Shown piece by piece: positions 45,750 to 53,331 of a stretch of 64,000 nt of DNA. Under the pieces are notes generated by a model that saw only the letters and a list, made by a program, of their open reading frames with translations, was not told where the DNA came from and did no database searches. The number at the start of each line of letters is the position of its first letter. The stretch's first letter is position 1. Source of the stretch: Limnobacter sp. MED105 (GTDB lineage Bacteria; Pseudomonadota; Gammaproteobacteria; Burkholderiales; Burkholderiaceae_B); the NCBI RefSeq assembly GCF_000170915.1, contig NZ_ABCT01000011.1, positions 1 to 64,000 of the forward strand, in the 5' to 3' direction. The translations under genes and the position numbers were made by a program.

Positions 45750-47204
45750 ATGCAAAAATTATTGGCCTTCAGCTTGCTAGCCTTGAGTGTTTTTGGCAAC
45801 AACACAGCGTTCGCCCAAAATATTCAACCCAAAGACCTCGCACCCACGGGTGGGCAATCGGCAAGTCAACCTGCTAAAGCAGTGGTAGGTACCATCAAAG
45901 TAGTGACAGGCTTGGTTAATCTGCAAACTTCGGAAGGCAAAAATAAATTTGCCAGTGCAGGTACCAAGTTGAATGTGGGCGATGTCATCAATACCCAGGC
46001 AAAAAGCACTACAGTGCTGGAGTTTGTGGATACCACGCAAGTGGCGTTGCGTCCAAATACGCGCTTCGTGGTTGAAAACTACGAGTATCAACCGGAGCAT
46101 CCCATCGCCGACAAGGCAGAATTCAAGCTGGTGAAAGGTGGTTTGCGTACTCTCACTGGTTTGATCGGCAAGCGCGGCAGCGCAGATGCTTTTGCACTGA
46201 AAAGCGAAACAGCCACCATCGGCATTCGAGGAACCGACTTCACCGCCCGAATTTGCAAAGGCAATGAATGTACTCGCCTGGCCAAGGGCGAGTCTGACAA
46301 AGCCACAGCCACAAATACTTCTACTGCTGATGTGGCGGGGCGTATTTCCCAACTGACTGGCGAATTATTTGCAGTGTCGGTTGAAGGCAAGCGACGCGCT
46401 TTGCAAAAAGGCTCGGCAGTGTTTGCCGGAGAAACCATTGATGTATCGGAAGGCGGGTTTGCCGTGGTCAGCATGGCCGATTCTACTCGGCTCACTTTGC
46501 CGGGCGGCAGTTCCATGCAAGTGGCAGCCTATCGATATGCGCCCGCTTCGCCACAAACCTCTGTAGCGTCCTTCAAGTTGCTCAAAGGCGCAGTGCGCGC
46601 TGTCACTGGCGCAATTGCCAAAGCTGAACCCAACAACGTGAAGTTTTTTACTGAAACTGCGACGGTGGGTATTCGAGGCACGGCAATTGATATTTCATGT
46701 ACATCCGTGTCGGGTGGTTTGGTGGTTTGCTCGGGTGGGGCCAATTTGACAGTCGAGCTTCGTGACGGTCAGATTATCGTAACGTCGGGCGGTGTGAATT
46801 CAATCATTAATGCCGGGCAATCTGCTGTGATTCCGGCAGATAATGTGAATATTCAAGTGATCAATTCATTGGCCAATGTTCTCGGCAATATACCCAATGC
46901 CGGCCCGCTGCCTGAAACAACACCTGCAAATTTTGAAACATTGTCGTCTACGCCAGTGCAGTCACTGACTCAAGGTGGTGCTTCTTCTGACGAAGGTTCG
47001 CAATTGTTTGTTGCCGTGAATGACGGCACCATTGTGATCAGCAACTCGAATCAGGCCCCGCTCGAGGTGAACCGGGGTGAGGGCGCTTTTGTGCAAACGC
47101 TGAGTAATTTGCCTCCGCAATTGCTGACTGCACCGCCCGATGTGATTGTTCAAGACGTCACCTTGTCTGCTCCGCCATTTTCGGCGCCGCAATGTGCGCC
47201 TTGA
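45750..47204 (+). CDS. Periplasmic protein with two FecR domains
   Basis: 484 residues from ATG 45750, with GAGGA 7 bases upstream. The signal peptide ends after NNTAFA. Two FecR-like units are readable: the first from about residue 45 (GTKLNVGDVINTQAKSTTVLEFVD) to the motif ETATIGIRGTDFTARI, the second from about 205 (GSAVFAGETIDVSEGGFAVVSM) to ETATVGIRGTAIDISC. No membrane helix or anti-sigma N-terminal domain is present, unlike the iron-dicitrate regulator FecR. Pro-rich C-terminal tail. FecR-domain secreted proteins are often encoded beside CHASE2 cyclases or kinases, as here. It may be a periplasmic partner or ligand of the CHASE2 sensor, or may bind the TpsA fibre. Confidence 0.85.
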   Translation: MQKLLAFSLLALSVFGNNTAFAQNIQPKDLAPTGGQSASQPAKAVVGTIKVVTGLVNLQTSEGKNKFASAGTKLNVGDVINTQAKSTTVLEFVDTTQVALRPNTRFVVENYEYQPEHPIADKAEFKLVKGGLRTLTGLIGKRGSADAFALKSETATIGIRGTDFTARICKGNECTRLAKGESDKATATNTSTADVAGRISQLTGELFAVSVEGKRRALQKGSAVFAGETIDVSEGGFAVVSMADSTRLTLPGGSSMQVAAYRYAPASPQTSVASFKLLKGAVRAVTGAIAKAEPNNVKFFTETATVGIRGTAIDISCTSVSGGLVVCSGGANLTVELRDGQIIVTSGGVNSIINAGQSAVIPADNVNIQVINSLANVLGNIPNAGPLPETTPANFETLSSTPVQSLTQGGASSDEGSQLFVAVNDGTIVISNSNQAPLEVNRGEGAFVQTLSNLPPQLLTAPPDVIVQDVTLSAPPFSAPQCAP

Positions 47205-47217
47205 TGGGTATTAAGGC

Positions 47218-49482
47218 ATGAGCAAATTGATCAAGTCCTGGCGAAAAATCGCGGGCAAGGCATTCCGTATTGGTGTCGGTTTTTCGTTCACGGCAGTCGC
47301 TTTGTTACATGTGTTGGGTTTTGCACCCAGTGAAGTGGTGAAGCGCCTCGACTACCTGGTTTACGATGTGCGCCTTCGGGCAGAGGCACAGCTGCCCGAG
47401 CTAGACCCGCGCATTGTGATTGTTGATATTGACGAACAAAGCTTGAGCGAGGTGGGGCGTTGGCCATGGTCTCGCGATGTGGTGGCCAAGCTTGTGGTTG
47501 AGTTGACCGACAGGTTGGGCGCCGCTGCAGTGGGTTTTGACATTGTGTTTGCCGAACCTCAGCAAAGTGATGCGCTTCTTGCTTTGGACACTATCATTGA
47601 AAACAAACCTGCGCTGGGCAGTCAGTTGCAGGAAATGCGATCTGGAATTCAAGCGCAGTTTGATCGAGATGCCCAGTTGGCCCAAGTTCTGGCTGATCGC
47701 CCTGTGGTGTTGGGGTACTACCTGAATCAGGATGCGACAGCATTGTCTGGCGCGCTTCCGCCTGCATTGTTCAAGAAAAGCCAGTTGGGCGAGTTGAGCC
47801 TGGACAGCACAAGCTGGCAGGGCTATGGCGGCAATATACCCGTACTGCAGAAAAACGCAGAGGGTGGGTACTTCAACCCGATTGTGGACGAGGACGGCAC
47901 CGTTCGCTCCATTCCATTGATTGCGCAATTCAATGATGCTTATTACCAGAGTTTTGCGCTGGGTACCCTACGACGTGCCTTGGGTAACCCACAGGTCATA
48001 CCGGTGTTTCCGGAAGGTGTGCCAGACGACTATGGTGCAGTGGAGCTGATTGCATTAAGGTCTCCTGAAGTCGAGTTGGACATTCCAGTTGAACGTGGCT
48101 TGTTAACCCGTGTTCATTTCCGGGCCAAGGGTGGTCCGAATGCTGGCGGCTATCGCTATGTGTCTGCTGCCGATGTACTTGCGGGTGCGTTGAAGCCTGA
48201 AGACATTGAAGGTCGAATTGTATTGATCGGTACTACAGCGCCAGGCCTGCTTGATTTGCGAAGCACACCCGTGAACCCGGCCTACCCGGGGGTCGAAGTG
48301 CATGCCAATGTGATCAGTGGCATGCTCGACAGCATTTACAAACTTCGACCCGAGTATTCGCAGGGTTTGTTGTTCATTACGGTGTTGGCAGTGGGTTTCG
48401 TGCTGAGTGTGATGATGCCCATTCTGAGCGCCACCTGGTCTCTTTTGGTTGCGCTTGCGGTGTTGGTGGCCAGCGTGGCGATCAATTCCGTGCTGTATTT
48501 CCAGGCGGGCCTGGTCTTGCCAGTGGCGGTGGTGTTGTTGCTGGTGCTTGCCATATTCATGTTCGACGTTGCCTATGGATATTTGGCAGAATCGCGCAGC
48601 AAGCGGCAAATGGTGGATTTGTTCGGGGAGTATGTAGCGCCAGAATTGGTGTCTGAAATGGCCTCAGACCCCACGCGTTATTCCATGGAAGGTGAAAGCC
48701 GCGAACTCACGGTGCTGTTTTCGGATGTTCGAGGTTTTACCACCATTTCTGAATCGCTTCAGCCCAATGAGTTGCGTGAGTACATCAATGAATACCTCAC
48801 CGTGATGTCAGAAATCATTCGCTCCCATCGAGGTACCTTGGACAAATACATCGGTGACGCCATTATGGCCTTTTGGGGCGCACCCATTGCCGATGCCGAA
48901 CATGCCGAGTTGGCCACCAAAGCAGCCATTGCCATGCAGGAGGAGGCTGTGCGTTTGAATGAACGACTTTTGGCGCGCAATTGGCCCACGCTGGCCATTG
49001 GGGTGGGTGTTAACACAGGGCAAATGCGAGTGGGCGACATGGGTTCAAAAATTCGCCGGGCTTACACCGTCATGGGCGATGCTGTGAATCTGGGTTCGAG
49101 GCTGGAGGGCATCACCAAAACCTACGGTGTGGGCGTTATTGTTGGTCCGCAAACCAAAGCCGCTGTGCCCGGTATGGTGTTTCAAGAGCTGGATGCCGTC
49201 AAGGTGAAAGGGAAGAATGAGCCCGTTTCAATTTATGCCCCCTTGGGGGAGCGCACAGTGCTGACCCAAGCCAGTCTAGATCAGTTGGAACAATGGAATC
49301 GGTTTTTGAAGGCATTTCGTGCCCAGCAATGGCTGCCGGCACGTGAACAGTTGGCAGGTTTGCAGGGCAGCTTGGTTACGAATCCCACTTTGCATGCCCT
49401 CTACGAAAACCGCATCGCGTATTTTGAATTGAATCCACCACCTGATAACTGGGATGGTGTAACCCAATTCGACACGAAGTAA
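47218..49482 (+). CDS. CHASE2-sensor class III adenylate/guanylate cyclase
   Basis: 754 residues. An N-terminal membrane helix (about residues 20-40) leads into a periplasmic CHASE2 domain (45-370: RIVIVDIDEQSLSEVGRWPWSRDVVAKLV, VGFDIVFAEPQ, GRIVLIGTTAPGLLDLRSTPV). Three membrane helices follow (375-455). The cyclase domain lies at about 490-670 with both metal Asp residues, VLFSDVRGFTTISE (Asp about 502) and YIGDAIMAFWGAP (Asp about 546), and the Asn/Arg transition-state segment GDAVNLGSRLEG. It should make cAMP or cGMP in response to a periplasmic signal. It begins 13 bases after the FecR gene and closes the operon. Confidence 0.94.
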   Translation: MSKLIKSWRKIAGKAFRIGVGFSFTAVALLHVLGFAPSEVVKRLDYLVYDVRLRAEAQLPELDPRIVIVDIDEQSLSEVGRWPWSRDVVAKLVVELTDRLGAAAVGFDIVFAEPQQSDALLALDTIIENKPALGSQLQEMRSGIQAQFDRDAQLAQVLADRPVVLGYYLNQDATALSGALPPALFKKSQLGELSLDSTSWQGYGGNIPVLQKNAEGGYFNPIVDEDGTVRSIPLIAQFNDAYYQSFALGTLRRALGNPQVIPVFPEGVPDDYGAVELIALRSPEVELDIPVERGLLTRVHFRAKGGPNAGGYRYVSAADVLAGALKPEDIEGRIVLIGTTAPGLLDLRSTPVNPAYPGVEVHANVISGMLDSIYKLRPEYSQGLLFITVLAVGFVLSVMMPILSATWSLLVALAVLVASVAINSVLYFQAGLVLPVAVVLLLVLAIFMFDVAYGYLAESRSKRQMVDLFGEYVAPELVSEMASDPTRYSMEGESRELTVLFSDVRGFTTISESLQPNELREYINEYLTVMSEIIRSHRGTLDKYIGDAIMAFWGAPIADAEHAELATKAAIAMQEEAVRLNERLLARNWPTLAIGVGVNTGQMRVGDMGSKIRRAYTVMGDAVNLGSRLEGITKTYGVGVIVGPQTKAAVPGMVFQELDAVKVKGKNEPVSIYAPLGERTVLTQASLDQLEQWNRFLKAFRAQQWLPAREQLAGLQGSLVTNPTLHALYENRIAYFELNPPPDNWDGVTQFDTK

Positions 49483-49529
49483 AACGAATCGACTTGATTG
49501 AATCTGGTCGACTTAGATCAATTCGTTTT
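49481..49529. terminator. Possible two-way terminator between convergent operons
   Basis: AAAACGAAT (49481-49489) and ATTCGTTTT (49521-49529) are perfect inverted arms; inside, TTGAT (49494-49498) can pair with ATCAA (49517-49521). The left arm touches the cyclase stop codon and the right arm lies just inside the end of the opposing gene. T runs are short, so strength is uncertain. Confidence 0.4.
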
Positions 49530-51975
49530 GCTGGTTCAAATACACCTCGGGTGAAATTCGAAAGGCTGCGCCGGTAGGGCATGCACGAACACAAGCTGGG
49601 CCGCCATCTTTGCCGTGGCATAAGTCACACTTGTAGGCTTTTTTGATGGAATTCGCGTCGTATTTCACTGGACGTTCACCCAGGGGACCGCCCGAGCCAA
49701 ACAGCAACCAAGACAACAAGCCAGTTTTTCTGGGGGGTGGTTTTACCCGCAATTCAATGGCGTTGTAGGGGCAGTTTTTGGCGCAATTACCGCAGCCAAT
49801 ACAGGTGTCCGCAATCATCACCTCGCCCTTTTCATTGCGGCGAATGGCATCGGGTGGGCAGTCTTTCATGCAATGTGGTTGTTCACAATGTCGACAGGAA
49901 TGCGCCAGGTGAATGTTCTGGAAGGTGGGGCCAGCGTCTCGATCCAGGCGAGGTATCCCGTCGTGTGTTTCTGCACATGCACGTTCGCAATTGTCACAAT
50001 GCACACACAAATTCTCATCGATAATCAAGGCGTTGGTTGCATCTCCCAAACCTTGCTTCATCAGAAAATGAATCAAATCGCTTTCACGTTTCGCTGTACT
50101 TTCCCGGAAAATCGCATCATGAACGCGTTTGCCAATCTTGGCTTGCAGGGCTTTTTTCCAGTTGCTGTTTTTGCTCAACACGTCGATGACCGCGTCTGCT
50201 TGAATCAACAGCACTTCGGTGAGTACCGTCGCGGTACATGTCGTTTGGCGATCCGTACCATTCACCAAATCAATTTCACCCACATAGCTGCCTGCGGATA
50301 CATACGACAGTACGGAGTCTTGATCATCAATCAACTTGGATACAGACACTGACCCGCGCCGAATCAGGTGCAAGCCGTCAGTTTTGTCGCCTTCACTGAA
50401 CAGTTTTTCACCTCGCACGTAGCGGGTCACACTGATGCCTGATGCGATCAGTTGTTCGATTTCCTGGGGTTCTAGCTGCGGGGCAAGGTGTGTAGACAAG
50501 GCTCTGCGCACAAACGTTTCGTCGATGGTTCGTCGCACTGCATCCACCGAGGCAATTAGCTTCAACATGGCTTTGCGAGGCGTTTCAATCAATACGCAGT
50601 TTTCTCCCGCGTAAACCGTGGCTGTGCGGCGTCGCCCGGAGATCAGACCCATCTCGCCAAAATAGTTGCCTTTGTCGAGATTAAGAATGAATGGTTTGCC
50701 TTCCTTGTTCACCAATTCAATGCCCACGCCACCCTGCACAATCGCAAAGAAAGTGCTGGTGTAGTCACCTTTGTGGAAAATGACAGAACCTTTCTTGGGT
50801 TGGTGAAGTGTTGATTCCAGCATGAATTCCCGCAGCTGAAGGCGAGTCATCTGGTTGAACAGAGGAACGTTTTCCAGAATCATGTCCAGCACGGTCGAGA
50901 CTGAAACATCGCCCAAGGGTTTGAATTTCTCAGCCAGCAATGGTTCGTCTGCGGGAACCACCGGCAAGCCCATGATGGAGTCAACTACTTCATGGCCCTG
51001 GTTCATCGCCTGCTTGATCAAAGGGTAGCCGCCCAGCGCACCTACGATGAACAGGCCCGGCACATTGGACTCATAAGTTTCACTCAGTGCGGGCACTGCG
51101 TTTGGATCACTGTTGGGAAATGTCACCCCGAAGCTTTCTACCAGGCCGCGGGGTGGTGTCGCCCCCAAACGGGCAATAATTCGGTGAACTGGCATGGCCT
51201 GCTCACCTTCGGGGCCTTTATAGCGGTAGTTGAGCGAGGGCTCTCCCTCTTTGGCCTCTGGGATTTCTTCTACTGCACTCGTACTGGTGTTGTAGAAGAT
51301 ACGCAAATCTTCATTCCTGTCTGCCGCAAGAATCTGATTCAGATTGCCTTCTTTACAGCGGGCAAATTCATCTTTGCGGTTGATCAATACCACCTTGTTG
51401 TTCTTCATCAAGGCCAGGGCGTTTTCAATGGCGGCATCACCCGCGCCAATTACAATAATCGTTTCATTGTTGAATTCGTCAGGGTCAGCCAGGGTGTATT
51501 GAACATTCGGAAGGTCGTCACCAGCGGTTCCAATCTTTCGAATATTGCCCTGCAAACCAATCCCCAGAATCACAGTTCGGGCAGTGGTTGTGCTTCCGTC
51601 CTCACAGGTCAGCTCAAATGGCCCGGCGCCATCATTGAGTTTGATTATTTTGCTAACCGTTTTCTTGTACTGAATATTGATTTTTTGATTGAGCAACTGA
51701 GAATCCCAGGTACCCAAAATACTTTCCCGTTTTCCAGCTTCGAATGACATGCCACTGCGAAGGGGCAGAAAGCCGGGCTCGGCCATGACGTGCTTGCCCT
51801 TTTGGTACTTGTAAATTGTGTCCGATGCGTGGTTCTCTGATTCAAACAACACATACTTACAACCCAGTTGCTGCGCCCGTGCAGCAGCGGATAAACCTGC
51901 CGGTCCGGAACCTACAATGGCGACATCAAGTTCTGCTTGTATTTCGGCGAACATGGGTTTGAGATTGTCTTGCAT
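49513..51975 (-). CDS. FAD oxidoreductase with two cNMP-binding domains and four [4Fe-4S] motifs
   Basis: 820 residues, last gene of the redox operon. Residues 15-325 are a thioredoxin-reductase-like FAD/NAD(P)H fold: FAD loop VAIVGSGPAGLSAA, NAD(P)H loop IIVIGAGDAAIENA near 173, and NVPGLFIVGALGG. No CxxC redox pair is present. Residues 345-470 and 490-615 are two cNMP-binding domains, with GEMGLISGRRRTATV and GEIDLVNGTDRQTT cassettes. Residues 645-800 hold four Cys groups: CVHCDNCERAC, CRHCEQPHCMKDCP, CIGCGNCAKNCP and CDLCHGKDGGPACVRACP, the 16-Cys pattern of DmsB/NrfC-type electron carriers. No signal peptide or membrane segment, so it acts in the cytoplasm. It should link NAD(P)H to the redox chain under cyclic-nucleotide control; direction is unknown. 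Confidence 0.92.
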   Translation of the reverse strand: MQDNLKPMFAEIQAELDVAIVGSGPAGLSAAARAQQLGCKYVLFESENHASDTIYKYQKGKHVMAEPGFLPLRSGMSFEAGKRESILGTWDSQLLNQKINIQYKKTVSKIIKLNDGAGPFELTCEDGSTTTARTVILGIGLQGNIRKIGTAGDDLPNVQYTLADPDEFNNETIIVIGAGDAAIENALALMKNNKVVLINRKDEFARCKEGNLNQILAADRNEDLRIFYNTSTSAVEEIPEAKEGEPSLNYRYKGPEGEQAMPVHRIIARLGATPPRGLVESFGVTFPNSDPNAVPALSETYESNVPGLFIVGALGGYPLIKQAMNQGHEVVDSIMGLPVVPADEPLLAEKFKPLGDVSVSTVLDMILENVPLFNQMTRLQLREFMLESTLHQPKKGSVIFHKGDYTSTFFAIVQGGVGIELVNKEGKPFILNLDKGNYFGEMGLISGRRRTATVYAGENCVLIETPRKAMLKLIASVDAVRRTIDETFVRRALSTHLAPQLEPQEIEQLIASGISVTRYVRGEKLFSEGDKTDGLHLIRRGSVSVSKLIDDQDSVLSYVSAGSYVGEIDLVNGTDRQTTCTATVLTEVLLIQADAVIDVLSKNSNWKKALQAKIGKRVHDAIFRESTAKRESDLIHFLMKQGLGDATNALIIDENLCVHCDNCERACAETHDGIPRLDRDAGPTFQNIHLAHSCRHCEQPHCMKDCPPDAIRRNEKGEVMIADTCIGCGNCAKNCPYNAIELRVKPPPRKTGLLSWLLFGSGGPLGERPVKYDANSIKKAYKCDLCHGKDGGPACVRACPTGAAFRISPEVYLNQQNELI

Positions 51976-51978
51976 GGT

Positions 51979-53328
51979 TTACGCTCCCACCGCGGCTTTC
52001 AGGGCCAGCAGTTCGGATTGGAATGCTTCGCGATCGTAGGCCTCATCATTGCTGAGTAATTTCAGCAAACGGTCCATTTTTGAATTCACGGTTTGCGCAA
52101 TGCGCGAATTTCCTTTGCGGGCCAGGCCGTTGGCTACGCTGCTGATCGACATGTAGGCTTGCTCGGCCCCTGCGAAATCAGCGTACTGATTGTTGGCTGC
52201 CATGTTCACCAGGTCCTTCAGGATTTTTTCCAGTACCTGCTCCGTAAACGGCACGGTGGCCACCACTTTGCGCACTGTGTTGAGTTGGGCGTGAAGTACA
52301 TTCGCGGCACGTTCAACTTCGTTGAAGTTGGCGGCTGGCGATGTACTTGCAATGTGCAACTGGTTCACCAGTTTTCCGATATCGCTGCTGTGTTGTGGCG
52401 CAGCCGCACGAATAATTGCTTGAACCATGATGAGGCTTGAGTTGTTAATACGTGCTTGCCCGGGGCTGCGCGCCAGGTCTTTGGACCAGTCTTTTTTGCT
52501 CATGGGTGAATGGCAGGCGTGGCAGTCGAACATCATGAGCTCGGGCATGATGCCCTGGCGGTTCCGCTTGGTGTCTGCAATCAATTCCAGCAAATTGGCG
52601 CTGCTGGCGAATTGCCCCATTGCCCAAATTTTACCGGCATCGTAAACGCCTTTGCGCTGCACCCAATCGTCGTCAATTTTGTAATGCGGTGGCTCCAAGG
52701 CCATAAAGGTTTCTACTTCAATGGAAATGCGTGGGTGACCCGCACCCATAATTTGGTGGGTAATGGGGCGGCTTGAATCACCCACATGGCAACTGGTGCA
52801 CAGCTTGGCAGCAGCATAGGGATCACTGGTGGGGTACAAGCCATTTTCAATGTTTTTTGCATGGCTTGCCTTGGGTTCAACATGGGTTTTAATCCATTTT
52901 TCGGCTGGGCCATGGCAGGCCTCGCAGTTCACGCCGTCGCTTTTGTCAAACCGCGGGCCTTGCTTGCTGGCCGGCACGTTGTGGCTGTGGCAATCCAGGC
53001 AAACTTTGGCTTCATGGGCTGGTTGGGCAAGCCCCAGGTTTTTTGCAATGCGTTGCGATTGTGCGTTTTTTAGTACGGCATAGGCTTGTGTGTGAGGGTC
53101 TTCACGTAGCCAAGTGGTGTATTCGTTTTGCAAAACAGGTGTCGCCGTGCGTTCAGCAATGCTGCCGTGGCAGGTGCTGCTTGCACAGTTCACTGTGCCC
53201 ACCGATTGGTGTTGCGACTGGTGTGGCATGGTTTGGGCCATACCGCCTGTGGGCGCAGCCATCAGCACGCTTGTGCCCAGCGCAAGCAACAGGCGATTGA
53301 AGCATCGATTCAAGGCGTTTGCTTTCAT
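51979..53328 (-). CDS. Periplasmic pentahaem cytochrome c
   Basis: 449 residues with a signal peptide ending near GGMAQ (residue 31). Haem motifs are CASSTCH (residues 48-54, a CX4CH form), CLDCH, CEACH, CTSCH and CHACH, giving five. The region GAGHPRISIEVETFMALEPPHYKID between haems 4 and 5 resembles cytochrome c554-type proteins, which suggests a similar haem stack. The C-terminal 190 residues have no haem and are helical. It starts 3 bases after the decahaem gene stop, with AAGGA overlapping that stop. It is probably a soluble electron carrier in the periplasm. Confidence 0.9.
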   Translation of the reverse strand: MKANALNRCFNRLLLALGTSVLMAAPTGGMAQTMPHQSQHQSVGTVNCASSTCHGSIAERTATPVLQNEYTTWLREDPHTQAYAVLKNAQSQRIAKNLGLAQPAHEAKVCLDCHSHNVPASKQGPRFDKSDGVNCEACHGPAEKWIKTHVEPKASHAKNIENGLYPTSDPYAAAKLCTSCHVGDSSRPITHQIMGAGHPRISIEVETFMALEPPHYKIDDDWVQRKGVYDAGKIWAMGQFASSANLLELIADTKRNRQGIMPELMMFDCHACHSPMSKKDWSKDLARSPGQARINNSSLIMVQAIIRAAAPQHSSDIGKLVNQLHIASTSPAANFNEVERAANVLHAQLNTVRKVVATVPFTEQVLEKILKDLVNMAANNQYADFAGAEQAYMSISSVANGLARKGNSRIAQTVNSKMDRLLKLLSNDEAYDREAFQSELLALKAAVGA

Positions 53329-53331
53329 GGC

